The notes: generated from the sequence alone by a model not told the origin. Counted from the first letter of the stretch, positions 21,798 to 34,819 are shown. The stretch is DNA of 64,000 nucleotides from Diadema setosum (GCF_964275005.1 NC_092697.1:20682138-20746137), one strand, 5' to 3'. A program made the numbers and translations.

Positions 21798-24010
21798 ATC
21801 GATTACGAACACGAAAATGGAAGACATGTCAATCAACCTTTACAGTTTTCTACCTCTTTTGAGATGTGATGAGTTCTTCTCTGATAAACATGCTTTGTGT
21901 CCTGAAATGAGAGTCAAATGTCATGAACAGGTATATTTTGATCTCGCTGATAAGAACATAATTTCTTACAGGCATGTACATATTGCAAAGTTATTGTCTC
22001 TGACATTTTGGAGATCTGGAGAAGACAATTTCAATGGTTTGGTTTTGTTTCAATTGCTTATTCATTTTGTTCCATATATTGAATTATGGGAAGTATGATC
22101 AGCTCTGTTGTATCTTGGCAATCGAGTATGGCTGATGAAGAACTATTTTCATAGTGCCCCTTCTCTTATATGTAACAAAAATGATGACTACATAACATGG
22201 TTCTGATTAAAACCTGGCATGTATACTGTCACTTGCTGAAACGGATATGCCAGTCTTGTCTGAAAGATTATAACGAGATACAAGAATATATTCCGCTTGC
22301 GTTTGGAATCTAGAAAACTCCAACCAACTCATATCACTCTTTTTTTTTAGATCGTGACTACGTCTGACTTCTCTCTTGAAGATACAATTCCTTTTCCGTT
22401 CACTGTTGAAATTTGGAAGACGAATTCTATTTCTTTTTTATGACCGTCTTCTTTCTTCAGGATAAGGATGGAATATATACGAGAATCTGGTATCTTGTTT
22501 TCTTTACTTTGGATAGTTTAGATAAGTGTGGCAGAGAGGAACGACGCGACCACAGCGTCATAGTTTAATTTTCGCTCTTACTGCTAGATGTTTGACGGAT
22601 TTCATTCAAGTGTTGATATCTTTGCTATCTTCCGAACTTGTAGCCACAACGACAGGTTTGGTAGAATTGATGAAATTTTGTCCTCGTCTTCAAAAATCAA
22701 ATACATGGAGTCATTGACAGCGGAATGATGTGCTTTCATGTTATAAAGTGATGAAATAGCACTATACAGATTGTCTGTATCATTAAAATGACAGAATTTG
22801 AAACAAATGAGTATTCAAGGTAGTCGTCGCTCATGACGATCAATAAACGCATATAATAAATGAAGGAAAGAAAACAATCTCTAAATTATCCGTCATATCA
22901 TATCGAATCTAATGAAACATAGTCACTGTCAGTACAGTGCCAGGATACATATACATGCTGATTTGCGTGGCAATGCAGATAGTTCCGCATACCAATCATC
23001 AATGCCGTAAAACTTAGATTTAACTTGTCAACTCACAAGGCTGCATGGTGAATAATGATGCTTTTAGAAGAACATCATAATCGAGCCAAGAGTACATTGT
23101 AACAGAAGGCTCTCTCTAATTTATGTCACCTGATTGGAATGATGTTGTTTGAACTTAGCATTCATCTAGAACAAGTTGTTAGTGTCAGATTATCCTGTGC
23201 TTGTATACGACCCCATTGATGATACACATCTAGTCACTGGCTGTTTTATGGATTTACATACTGCAGTTCCAAATAATAATGCATAATCAGCACCATTCTT
23301 CCGAGCCATTTCAACATGTTTTGCATTGTTTGCTTTATTCTGCTTCCAACTACAGCGTATTTCCATTCTCTGTGTTATGTGGGACTGGCTAAGTTTGCTC
23401 TGTATATCAAACATTTATAAAAAGTGCAACGTGGAACCACCTAGCGTATTTACTCCTTGGAGTCCTAAAGAAATAGTTGTCCCGAAAAGGACTCTCTATA
23501 TGATCAGGAAGCAAGAAATGTTTCGGCATAAATCATGTATAACCTAATAATGTTTTGAAGAACCTAAAATTGCCTGTGTGTTTGTGTATGTCTACTGAGT
23601 CTGTTTCTGAGAAAGAGAAATGATTTAGAAACACAGCATCGAATATACATGTAATGATTAAACATCACCTCATAACAATTTATTGTCTCATGAACAAACA
23701 GCTAGTCTAGTGAAAATTCAGTCTGAACTCTTTCGGGGCCCCATACACATCTGCCTTCTTTAACCAATTTCCAAGAAGGATTTTCAAGATGATGATGGTT
23801 ACGATATCAACGCCAATAATAATAATAATACAAGTAATAAATGATTTGATGAGGGCTGAGCGCTATTTGTTTACATATTTTGCTGCATGTATATTTCACA
23901 TTCCTCGAGTAGAACAATATTTCCAGAAAAAACAAAGAGTTATATAAACATAAAAAGCCTACCTTAAGTATGCATGAAATCGCACGATAACAGACATAAA
24001 TATTCAAAAT
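21798..24010. other. 3' region of hAT element, no further gene
   Basis: AT-rich sequence follows the transposase stop. AATAAA occurs at 22842-22847 and 22855-22860, possible polyadenylation signals about 1 kb downstream. A frame directly after the stop (21817-22098) has no recognisable domain and unconvincing composition. Confidence 0.5.
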
Positions 24011-24142
24011 TTCCCTACCGTGGGAGGGGGGACACCCCCCTCCCACACCCTCCCCCCCTCGCTCGCTTCGCTCGCTCGGGCTCGGTCGCTTCGCTCCCTC
24101 GCTTCACGCCCCCCCTTTACAGAAATCCTGGATCCGCCCCTG
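24011..24142. repeat. GC-rich subterminal region and right end of hAT element
   Basis: Runs of G and C surround 'gctcgcttcgctcgctcgg'-type low-complexity sequence, followed by the terminus ending CTGGATCCGCCCCTG. Similar GC-rich subterminal blocks occur just inside the left end (16163-16190). Confidence 0.65.
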
Positions 24143-24500
24143 ATAATGACAATAATAAGTATGATACATTTTCTATGTTCTTCCCCAAACATATTGTTAA
24201 AATTTTGGAGAATAATTCAGAAAGAGATCACTTCAATCCACAAACTCGGCCCATGACACCTTATTTTCATCTGTGGACTTACCATAATGGCACCATTATA
24301 GCAGCAGTGCCACAGCATTATACTGTTTGGTACCATAATCACAGAGAAAAAAAAAATATGATGGGATACATTTCATGAATTAGCATTCATTCTTTGTTTT
24401 CTTCAGATTAAAACCAAAACAAAATGTTCCTGCACAAAGCACTTTCGAAACAACAATCTTCTGGTAACCCCTGATACATGTATGTCCAGCATTATAAACA
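24143..24500. other. No feature recognised
   Basis: AT-rich unique-looking sequence between the hAT element and the next dispersed repeat. Confidence 0.4.
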
Positions 24501-27500
24501 AGAGACCCGGGGGTCTGCGCTCACCTGAGTATCGAAAGTTCACCTTCTACACATTCTTGCAGACTATTACCTGAGAACACAGAAAACAGGGGGCAGCTTT
24601 GAGGGCCTCCAGGGAGCATGGTGTCCATTTGTTCTACTCCACTGGTAAAAATACCAGCCAAGTACACTGTATTAGAATATTTGAGCTTTGAAAACAACAA
24701 ACAAAACAAAAAATGAAAAAAAAAAAGATCAAAATGTAAAGACTGACCCCTACTTTGGTCCCCACCTAACCCAGCTGGATCTACCATAAATACCTAAGGC
24801 ATTGTCACTGGGGTAACAATGCACATTTAATACAAGAACCACAGAACCCCCTATTAGGGAATCTATACACCCCCCCCCCCAAAAAAAAAAAAAAAAAAAA
24901 AAGAATCCTTAACATAAAAAAATACTCAAAATAAATACATTAGTGAATGTAACTTTTTTGTTTTCAAGAAGAAAAGAAGAAAAGGAAAGTGAGAAAATTA
25001 GGCCCCAATATGGTAACCATATTCCTCCTCCCCCAACTCACACACATAGGGCCCATCCCCAGAACTGACACGACTAGATTTAAAATTGCAATCACCAATC
25101 TATTTTCTCATAGCACTAACTCAGCTTATCACTTCTGGTTGTACAGAAGATTTGCACAGATTCTCTAACTTGGGGGCTTTGTGTAACCCTCCCCCTTTCC
25201 TCCACCACAACAGGGTATCATGCCCCGATGCCCCTCAAGTGGGGAATTGTTTTCATTTGTACAAATACTGTATATTTTATTTTTATACACTCTAGCGATA
25301 ACACCTGTCATGTTTGGTGAAAATTTGACCATGTACTTTCAAGAAGTAGATGAAAAATGTGAAAACTCAACTTGACTCTTCCCAACCCCCATGTGCCATG
25401 AACAAACTTGAAACTACAGTAACTAATTTACGTACTCACAACACTAACTTAGTGTATCCATTCTGATTCCAGAGAAATAGATTCCCAAACAGGCATGGTG
25501 ATATGGTGCAATTAACTTGCCAAAAGCATATGACCTCGAAGCCTTATTTGCATATACTTATAGCAAACAGCTTGTGTACGCAAAACTGCTGGGGATATGC
25601 TGCAGGACAATCGCAATATCTCGCATCAGAAGCCATCAAATGATAAAATCTATACAGCAAATTGAAGGAGAAACTATTCTCTAACTGGCAATGCTAGTTA
25701 TTCTGGGTTTTATTGAGGACAAACTTGTGAAAATAAAGTTGAAACTTAGCTTCCAAACAAGAAAATTTGGTCTCTTAAAAAGTGAAAAAAAAATGAAACT
25801 TCGGTATATGATTTGTGGTAGTATGTACACACTGTGTTCCAAATATCTTTTCTGTCATATTTGTCGCATGGTTATGTTTGGAATACCAAGACGACTGTCA
25901 TTTGTGACCGACATTAAATCGATAGTGTAAGCGTTACGCAGTCCGATGTATTAGTGGGGCAGATATGTAGCAAAAATTGGTCAAGATGCTCACATCCGGT
26001 TGAAAGTATGAAAGGGGGTATTTGGGTGCGCTGATTAAAAAAATTACCAGATCTAAGAGATCTGACCACGGGAACGGCCGCCATTTTGAATTTCAATATG
26101 GCTATTGTCACGATACATATTTCAAGACCCCTATCTTCAGTTCTAAATGACCTGTGGTGCCAAAATTTGGTACACAAGAGCGTTTTGACATGTTGAATTT
26201 GATGGCAGAATAATTTGAAGTGTCGACAAACATCGAAAGGCCGCCATTTTGAATTCCAATATGGCTGCCTTGACGAAATGTTCAAAATCCCTATCTGAGT
26301 TCTAAGTGACGAGTGATGCTGAAATTAGGTGCAAACAGGTATTTTAACATGTTGAGTTAAAAAATGGAATAATGTGATGTGTCTGACAAACGCAATTCCC
26401 GCTATTTTGAATTCCATTATGGCTGCCAAGACAAACATCACAACTATCATTCACGGGCATGCCAAAAAGTGCAGCAAAAATAACACATAACGCACCGTTC
26501 ACTGACGTCACAATGTAAATACGACAGCGCGCACTCAATCAGGTACAAGTGCACGCTCAATCAGGTAGCCTAATTTACAAACCCGAGATAGAGATTTTCA
26601 ACACTCTAGCATGGCAACTATGTAGGAAAATTCAAACTGGCTGCCATGCGGCTTGTCAGACATATCAAATAAGTCTGTTACTGAAGCCATCATATCACCA
26701 TGCTTTTATGTATCAAATTTCAATGGTCTATGTTATTCAGAACTGAAGATAGGGATCTTTAATTGTTTTTTGATGGCGGCCTTATTGGAATTCAAAATGG
26801 CGGCCGACCCAGTGGTCAAATCTCTTGGATGCGGCAGTTTTTTAAATCAGCACCCCGAAATACCCCTATATGTAAAATTTCATACCTTCAGCCGCATGTG
26901 AGCATCTTTTTCACATATTTGCCCCACTATATCAGTTTTCGTGCTGCATGAAACAGTTGAAGCACATTGCAGGGTTCATCTCTCACCCACTCACCATCCT
27001 GTGGACTAAAACCGAACCCTGTCGCCGTGCGCAGAACCTGACAACACTGATTGGCTAAGCGTGCCCTGACCAGGAGAGAACACATGTGCAGGAGGATGAT
27101 CTAGTTGTGCATGTCCTGTATTTTTCTCTAAAATTTGGTTATCTTTTCGCTCTGATTTTAACCTAACTACTAATTGTGCAAACACGAAACTTCGCAGGTA
27201 GTGAGTCTGGGGTATACAGAATAGCAATATGGTAATCAAATGCATATTCATGCTGTAGCAGAGTTGTTTCAGGAAATAATCATAACCCTTTCCCACGATC
27301 GACTCGAACAGAAAAATACAAATATCTCGGAAAGATACATCAGAATTTTTGCCAAAGATTCATATGAAGGATCACATATCTATTGTATATTAGAATATAT
27401 ATGTGAAGTTTCAAAGGATCTGGTGTAAAACAAGGGAGATACGACGAGGTGAACTTTCGAGATTTTTTAAATCCTTCACTCCACACAGTGCTTTGATGAC

Positions 27501-27885
27501 TGTTAAGAATTCAAAAGCTTATGCCCCTTTTCGTGGAGTTAATTGCACCGTATCGCCCGGCCTGAAAGATTTCTTACAGTCATCAATGCAATCTAGAGAA
27601 GTAGATGTGTTTGTTGTTGTTGTTGTTTTTTTTTTAAATAGATTCCTTAAGTTGAGGTGTTTGGTGCCCATTTGAACAAACTGAGCTCTGATCTCCCCCG
27701 AGGGATGCTAACTGCCAAGTTTGGTGAAAATCCATCAAGGGGGTTTACATTGGAATATGAAATTTTAAAAAAAGTTTACACACAACGAACGGCACACGGC
27801 AGACAACACACGCTGGACACTGCATGCCGGAGAAAGAGTGATTGCAATAGTTAACTTTAACTTTTGGCTCAGGTGAGCTAAAAAT
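24501..27885. mobile_element. Long dispersed non-coding element with 'CTCACCTGAG' ends
   Basis: The left end reads 'caagagacccgggggtctgc' then 'gctcacctgagta'. The right end reads 'ttttggctcaggtgagctaa', so GCTCACCTGAG and CTCAGGTGAGC are inverted short ends. The block before the right end ('gagggatgctaactgccaag', 'tttggtgaaaat') recurs at 41660-41850, and the left-end block recurs near 4785. No protein is encoded. A foldback element lies inside at about 25950-26935, and a C-run next to an A-run at 24870-24902. I cannot assign a superfamily. Confidence 0.55.
25950..26935. mobile_element. Foldback element with YY1-like motifs
   Basis: The left arm ('gtggggcagatatgtagcaa', 'gatgctcacatccggttgaa') is mirrored by the right arm ('gccgcatgtgagcatctttt', 'cacatatttgccccac'). 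The arms are several hundred bp long and diverged. Each carries repeats of GCCGCCATTTTGAATT, at about 26088, 26238 and (inverted) 26776 and 26796, with a degenerate one at 26396. No coding capacity. Confidence 0.7.
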
Positions 27886-28309
27886 ATATACATCGGAAAC
27901 TCGATATAACAAACACTGCTATAATGAGATATCGATTATTACACAAATTTTTGCGGTCCCAAATTTTCTTCCACATAAGTCTATGTAAAATGTTACTCTT
28001 ATAGCGAGATTGGCTTTTATGAAATAACTGCTATAACGAGATTAAATTTTTGTAATTTCCAAACAAAGAAAAACATAGTTAATCAAACCTGTTATAGCGA
28101 AGTAAAGCGAAACTTCTTAGGGTAAAGCTTTACTTTCCCCTGTACGATCATATTATGTTTGAAGATTGTACAGCTCGATGCGATGAAAACTGTCATGTAC
28201 ACACGTATATATTTTCTTCAATGCACTCCACTTGGCACCGCATGTTGTACGTACGTATGTGTGCACACATATTTCATGTACATACATGCTGAGAGTGCAC
28301 TAGGAGTAT

Positions 28310-30955
28310 GTACGGCCCAAAGAGTATAGAAATGCATGCAGTGCGCTAAGAGGGAACACTCTCCCAATTTTACACGTAAATGGGCGTAGTACGCTATGGA
28401 GCCGAACGGATGCAAGCCACTGGATCGTCCGGAGCGTATATCATGTGGCCGTAGAGAGAAAATTCTGCCTCCCTTTCATTTTCTTCTTTTTACGGGGCAT
28501 TGATGGTTTCAGATATATGTAAGACCTTGTTATATCATACAGAAGCATCAATTCTACTGAAGTATGGTATAAAATTGAAGAAATGCCTTTTTTGTTCCAA
28601 ATTGTTGTCCCTCAAAGTTCGAGCTAACTAATGAAAGTACGTGCAGGCCTAACTAGAACGTACTCACAAAGCGCTTTTTACAAGTCTCCCTCTCCCTCTC
28701 TCTTCTCTCTCTCTCTTACCGAGCCCTGCTGGCTGTAGACCCTATGTAATATCATTCGAATGACATGAATATCGATTCCATTTTTCATATTTTTAGGTCG
28801 TTCTCTTCTTTTGATAATGTATAGATAGGATATTATGGTATATGTATTATTGTTACAGTACCATAATTCTCCCCAGAGAATCTATTTAAGGAATGCAATT
28901 TCCTAATATAACATATTGAATTTTCCTTATATTTTAGTCATAAGAGTTTTTTTTTTTTCATATTTATATGATTCATGGTCAATCTGCACACATAGTAAAG
29001 AGGCATGTTTGGGTGATGCCTCTCTCCCGGCGCTCCCCCTCCCCCCCCCCCCCCCCCAAAAAAAAGAAATGTTTTGGCAGCCTTTCTGTACAAAGGCTGC
29101 AATGATAGAAAAGATATGACCTGTATCATCATTATAGGGATGAGGGTTTAAGGGTTGATTCCCCAGTCGCCCCTCCCCCCTTTCCCACTTCATCAGCGTT
29201 ATAGCTGAAAATCATGACTCCAAGAAACGGCTGAGAGAGATAGTTTCACGAGAGCGAGTCAGTATATTAGGCTCCATGGACGTCTCATTTACTGGCGGGA
29301 GGACTGGTCTAGAAGGGTTTTCAAATCTTTTTTTTTTTTTCAAGAATCAGATGATGGATTTTCAAATGATTTTGATCAGTAAAAAACAGTGAAACAATCA
29401 CAGATTATACCCTTCTTTTTACTGGTTGCATTTGATTTCTCATGATCCTAAGGTGAGAATATTATACCTCTGCAAAGATTGTGATATCTATATCACCATA
29501 CTTCATTCAAACTGCTGGTTTTAAAATTACCAGTGAGCACTTTACATCCATCCCCATAGACTCACATGGTGAAGACGCATAAAAGCGGACAAGAGGTGAC
29601 AAATGTACAATGATTTACCTCTTCATATTTTATCAATAGAATAATTTTTCTCATTTTTGATTGAAAATATTTGAGTGTGTGTTTTGAAAATATTCCATGA
29701 AAAGTGTGTACCCAGATTTGAATTTCAATAACAAAATAATGTAAAAGCTTTCTTGTGTTGGAGTGGGTATCCCCATCCGACACCTTCTGACCTTCTCAAC
29801 TCACTATGTGCATGATCAAGAGTTTCAAACAAATTTTGATCTGTAGATGAGAAAATCACCAAACAAATACAGACTTCGGTTTATTTCTGGGCTCTTATTC
29901 TTCAAAATACTTACATTTATAGACAACCGACCACAAAAAAAAAAAAAAAAAAAAAATGGTACTATACTTCTTTTTCTTTCATTTCAAAATTTCCATATCA
30001 TTTCACCAAGAGGTATAGGTCAGAAATATAGGTCAGAACAAGTCAGTCGCATAGGCACAAGGAGTATAAAAGACAACACTTTCGCACGCTGATGGCTGAT
30101 TCATACGTCAACTTGGCAAAAATACAAAAGTGAAAAAAAGTCTGCTCTTACCAGTTTTGAACCATTCATAAAATTTTTTATTATGGATCTGTTTTATTTT
30201 GTCCACAGAACATATTTCATCATAGGGATAGTAATCTATATGTGAAAAAAACCCCCAAAACACGAGTGACTTGAAATCATGCATGATGGCACTGAAATTC
30301 TCTTCGCGACCCAAACTGAATGTGGAAGAAAGAGAAGGAGGAGGATGAACAGGAGGAGGATGAACAGGAGGAGGATGAACAGGAGGAGGATGAACAGGAG
30401 GAGGATGAACAGGAGGAGGATGAACAGGAGGAGGATGAAGAGGAGGAAGAGGAGGAGGAGGAGGAGGAGAAATTGAAGGAGAAGAAAAAAAAAGAAGAAG
30501 AAGAAGAAAGAGAGAGAAGGGGGCCAGAGGTAGAGGGAGAGAGGGGGAGGGAGAGAAAGTGCCCTTGATATGATTATGAGCACCCCACGTCATTCTGTAC
30601 TATAAGCACTACTTGGCTTAGGACACAAGTAGGCTTGCATATAGTCATAAATTAGCCAGCAAACATTGGTGGACTATAGATTGGACAGTTAAAAACATTA
30701 TTCTTCAATTCTGTATCATGATTAGGCAGGAATTCTACTTCTATATGCCATAATGAGGTCCTGAATTCATCTTTTATCCTGTACGGCCCATGAAATGAAA
30801 TGGAGGCAGAAATACGCCCTCTATCGATCACTCGGCGGTTTGCATCCTAAAATGACGAACGAGCCCGCCCATTAGCGTACTACGCAAAATCGGGAGAGTG
30901 TTCCCTGTTAGCGCACTGTGTGCGCTTCTATACTCTTTGGTACTGCCGTATGCAT
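28310..30955. mobile_element. Inner element with inverted ends of about 150 bp
   Basis: 'ccaaagagtatagaaatgca', 'gggaacactctcccaatttt' and 'gcgtagtacgct' on the left recur inverted on the right ('ggagagtgttccctgttagc', 'tctatactctttgg'). The interior contains a poly-C/A-run (29040-29065), an A-run (29935-29956) and a 15-bp minisatellite. No gene. Confidence 0.5.
30330..30560. repeat. 15-bp minisatellite merging into GA-rich tract
   Basis: The unit GAGGAGGATGAACAG repeats about seven times (30332-30437), then degenerates into GAG and GAA triplets. All frames read as low-complexity peptide, such as EQEED on the plus strand and HPPPV on the minus strand. With no coding context I treat it as non-coding. 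Confidence 0.85.
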
Positions 30956-31733
30956 ATATGACATCATCATGACGTACAGCAGGTGTGAGGCAATCTGATG
31001 CTACGCTTGGCTTTCTACTAGGGAATTCTCCATCTTCACACACCTAGGCATAATGTACATAAATACAGAATGTGTAACATACACATACAGCACTATGCAG
31101 AACATGTTCGAGCTTTCCACACATAACACACGCTTGCCATAACCACACACCAATCCCCAGATGAGGAGCGTGACATGACTGCATTCAAACTATACATTTA
31201 CAAATTCGAACATCCATTAAGAAACACATTCTTGACATCGTATTTCATTGGTGAAAAACATCTTCTCACACATAAAGGTGAGTAATTCCCTCACACACAT
31301 TGCCAGGTTATCAGTATTAATTGAAACGTGATACTGTATGTAGTCCCACATGTGCAAATTAATGTCTCTATGCTATGCTTTTTTCATGCCTACTGATATA
31401 ACGAGATATCGGCTATAACGAGGAAAAAGACTTAGTCCCGACCTTCTCAATATATCAAGTTTTCCCTTTACTTCAACAAATGGCAGATTCTTTGTTGGTA
31501 CCCTCCGGCACCAAATACTGCATCTTTTGTAAGAAGTATACAGTTGTCGGCCTACCTTATTGACACTGTAGGTTACAAAATACATACTCCACTTTGAAAT
31601 TTGTATTAAACACATAACTTCAGAAGAAAATCATCACTATTTCTTTGAACACAAACATGTACTGGTAATATACGTGTGTGTAGGCTTATTCAAATCCTTA
31701 TGCACAGGTTTCAAGATACACTACAATTGGTGC

Positions 31734-31943
31734 AGTGGACTCCTGCTAATATAACAAAGTCCTCGGGACCAGCAGTTTTCTTTTGTATTATCGAAATTTA
31801 ATTATGTCGAAATTTCATCATAACCGAACAAATAAACAATTAAAAAAACAATCAAACAGAAAATGCTGTGGCCTGAATGTTAACATCTATATATTTGGAA
31901 TTTTGTTAAAACTGTGTTTGTTATAATGGGAGTGCAATGTATT
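31734..31943. mobile_element. Small pogo-like MITE
   Basis: The left end reads CAGTGGACTCCTGCTAATAT. The inverted right end is similar (CATTGCACTCCCATTATAAC). The middle has 'attatcgaaatttaattatg'. The style is that of Tc1/mariner-pogo MITEs. It lies about 190 bp beyond the TMEM69 stop codon, possibly within the 3' UTR. Confidence 0.5.
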
Positions 31944-32136
31944 GCAGATCTAAACATAGGTGTGTCCAACCATGCATCCAGTATTAAGACTTGCAAAGGG
32001 TGATGTACTGCAACTTTTCAGGAATTTGCCCTTCTGCATACAAATTCACTGTGGAAAAATAGGTATCCACTTCCTCAGATGTCATCCATCTTTAAAAAAG
32101 TAAATAATCCAAATATTTAAGATTCCTCTTTAATGA

Positions 32137-32934
32137 TTAATCTTGCACAATAATTGTTGCAATCTTTATGAGCTTTCTGAAGTTGTACCCATGCTCAGGC
32201 TCTGGTGGGGGATAAATGATACTAAAGACAAATGTCACAGATATAGACAATACAGCAAAAACAGTAAGGAAGAACCGGAGAGAGCGGAACCATGATGGGA
32301 AGCCAGTGAAGTATGTATCTACTACACCAGCTAGTGCAAGTCCTGAGATGATACAGAAGAGGCCAGCTTGAATCGGCATCAGAAGTCCCATCCAGGCAAT
32401 GAGTGATGGGGTCACGCTATAACCAAGGCTCAGCCAGCTGGGCACCTGGCTTGGAGCCAGAGCATATCCCCATCGCACACCACCTAGGAAGGAGAGGATT
32501 GTGGCACCATAAGCTACCTGAGCGAATGCGATGTTTGGTCCACAGGACATACTGATTATTGAGTAGGCTGCAGGAACAGCGAATGGAACAAGCCCAGAGA
32601 GACCAAGCGCAATAGCTGGTGTTGGTGCTGACCAAAGCTCTGTGATATGTCTATGCCACCATCTGTCTTTTCGTCGCGCCTCTTCTTTACCAACCATCTG
32701 ATGGTGATCTGCAGATGAGGTAAAGCTTGAGTTACCAAATGTGCTTCTCCAGGGTGTAATGCCAGGCGAGTTAAATCTGCTCAACTCAGGGTATGACCTA
32801 CAATGATGATCCTTGAGGTAGGTAGATGATGAGAAGATGCTGTACTGCTGTGCGTGTTTAACAGGGGTTGCTGACTGTAGAGTGATCTTACAAGCCGAAG
32901 ACATCATAGCCAGGCATCCCTGTTCAAATGACAT
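32137..32934 (-). CDS. TMEM69: Transmembrane protein 69 (TMEM69, DUF3429 family)
   Basis: This 265-residue protein is the only confident host gene here. Residues 1-100 are polar and basic-Ser/Thr-rich, like a mitochondrial targeting region; about five hydrophobic segments follow (near 106-128, 134-152, 168-187, 189-208, 219-241). Family marks are GLSGLVPFAVPA (111-122), QVAYGATILSFLGGVRWG (139-156) and FPSWFRSLR (212-220), which resemble vertebrate TMEM69 (about 247 residues, from memory). The molecular role is not established; an inner mitochondrial membrane location is inferred. The coding part appears to be one exon. The first ATG is followed five codons later by CAG/GG, a possible splice acceptor (after 32920), so translation could instead start at Met10 or Met11 (32907 or 32904). 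No disruption seen. Confidence 0.93.
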   Translation of the reverse strand: MSFEQGCLAMMSSACKITLQSATPVKHAQQYSIFSSSTYLKDHHCRSYPELSRFNSPGITPWRSTFGNSSFTSSADHHQMVGKEEARRKDRWWHRHITELWSAPTPAIALGLSGLVPFAVPAAYSIISMSCGPNIAFAQVAYGATILSFLGGVRWGYALAPSQVPSWLSLGYSVTPSLIAWMGLLMPIQAGLFCIISGLALAGVVDTYFTGFPSWFRSLRFFLTVFAVLSISVTFVFSIIYPPPEPEHGYNFRKLIKIATIIVQD

Positions 32935-32939
32935 TACAA

Positions 32940-34130
32940 CGCAAATAAAGTTAAATGAACAAATATATCACGATACTGTATCATCATGGCTTAATATAAG
33001 TTGAAGCCTTGGGAAGATAACATTCTTGTTATCCAGGGCGTGATATGATACAATGTTACATAGTTTTTGACAAAGTGAAGCACATGCTTTCAATCAAAAG
33101 AGGTAGAAATTGCATGAAAGGGAAGAAAACTTGCAAAGATGTTAAAATTTGTGGACAAGCCATATATATAGCATAAAGGCATACTTTGGCATCAACTTTT
33201 TTAAACTGTACATATACAGCGTATATGTACATAGCCCCTCTTTGCGGAGACAATTTTGGGTCTTCCAAACAAATTTCAAAGTTATAATTGGTTATTTTGA
33301 TTACAGTCGTACAAATGGGAAAATAAATTTCTCTTCTAGTATTCATAACTGAAAGTTGTATTCAAATCAATCAATTTCATATTTTAATCAAGTAATTTCA
33401 CTGGTTGATTATTGAAAAACATGCAAAATAGTATTCCAAAGATTAAATTACAATGCATTACATAGTAACACATAAATATCTAACAAAAAAGTGCACATGT
33501 ACAAGTGCAAACATGCAGTTCCAACAATATAAGAATAATCACACGACAATTATGCATCTTCTTAAGAACAAAATAAGAAGGCAATTATCAACAAAAGAAT
33601 AATGCTATAAAAGGATAAATATTATTGTTAATGTCAGCACATATAGACACATGTACAGATGCATACACATCACAGTACTCATATTATGCACACTCAGCTC
33701 ATGCACCCATTAAAACACTTGAAAACACATGTATTCACAAACTTTTTTAGATAAAAACAATATTTTGTATAATAAACAATTCGGTTCTAGATAAGGTTTT
33801 AGTACAGATATGGCTCTTTTAGAATTTGTTAATAATGTGTCTACACCATTTGAAGAGTGATGTTCAGGTGTCCATTGTTACTTCACAATCACTAGCCATC
33901 ATACTGCATACTTTTCCTTCTTCCTTGCACATGCGTGGTAGTGACCTAAACTTCTCGACCCAAAGATTGAAAAGTTTGGCTGCCAGTATGAACGGACAAC
34001 CGAAGATCACAAAGACTTTAAAAAAGAAGATCAGAATATATGAAAAATTGTCCCATAAAGCCCACCTCTGGATCTATCATGAATCCTCCCCCCCCCAAAA
34101 AAAAAAAAAAAATCTAGAAATGTGTTGAGT
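32940..34130. other. Upstream flank of TMEM69, no exon identified
   Basis: AT-rich sequence in which the TMEM69 promoter and any 5' non-coding exon should lie. I see no CpG island or clear core promoter. A C-run followed by an A-run occurs at 34089-34111. Confidence 0.45.
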
Positions 34131-34819
34131 GTTCACTTTCCTTGAACTACATTGTGTAAGGTTAATTTGATGAATGGCTATACTGTTTAAGAGAGCAAGT
34201 ATTTGAGGATTTAAGGATTTTTAATTGACCTTTGACCCTTTCATAAGTTTATGTATTGAGTAATTTCCAAAGTATGGCGGAAAAGGTGTAATTTCAGCAT
34301 TAAATAGTAACATTTTAGCATTCCAACCTGGACTTTGACTCTATCTTGACCTATGGTGTATGACCAATGACCCTGGAATTCCCAAGAGAATCACTGTCAG
34401 GCAGTACATCTTTAATATGTACTAAGTTTCACACATGATGATACCTTGAGCCACTTCCGAGATATGAAGCAAATAAAGAAATTTCACATTTTCATTTGAC
34501 CTTTGACCTTTTGGCCAAAAACTTTCCCAGACAATCTCTATTGGGTACACAAAATACATGTATACATGTACACTAACTTTTAAGAAAATACCTTCTGGCA
34601 TTGCAGAGATATGGGGGAAATGTTAAAATTTTGAGGATTTGACCTTGACATTGACATTTGACCCCACAACCCACCAAATCCCAAGTGAATCACTGCCAGG
34701 CAGTACATGCATATATGTACTAAATTCCATAAAGAAACCCTTAACCTCTTCCTAAATTACGAGAAAAAAGTGCTATTTTCACTTGACCTTTGACCTCATG
34801 GCCCAAAACTTAACATGTA

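Larger units (their letters stand above)
16148..24142 (+). mobile_element. Autonomous hAT transposon
   Basis: The left terminus reads CAGTGGCGGATCCAG. The inverted right terminus reads CAGGGGCGGATCCAG, 14 of 15 matching. ATAAT lies directly outside both ends (16143-16147 and 24143-24147), indicating a 5-bp target duplication instead of the 8 bp usual for hAT. Inside are a two-exon transposase gene on the plus strand, two palindromic MITEs and a duplicated exon fragment in the intron, and about 2.2 kb of 3' sequence. With MITEs subtracted it is still near 6.7 kb, long for hAT. The main uncertainty is whether the right end belongs to the same insertion. The matching terminus and ATAAT favour it. 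Confidence 0.7.
27893..31463. mobile_element. Possible pogo/Tigger-like non-autonomous element, heavily nested
   Basis: The left end ('gaaactcgatataacaaaca', 'ataatgagatatcg') resembles, inverted, the right end ('gatataacgagatatcggct', 'caatatatcaagttttc'). 'Cgatataacga' ends are typical of pogo/Tigger elements. Divergence is high and I found no TA duplication. Inside is a second inverted pair (28310-28475 and 30795-30955). No transposase is visible. Confidence 0.4.

Noticed and set aside
21817-22098. Second gene in the hAT element after the transposase
   Set aside because: 93 codons with no domain, no conservation clue and AT-rich composition like the rest of the 3' region.
30108-30593. Proline/histidine-rich or acidic repeat protein
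   Set aside because: It arises from the 15-bp minisatellite and GA-rich tract; open in several frames at once with no conserved flank.
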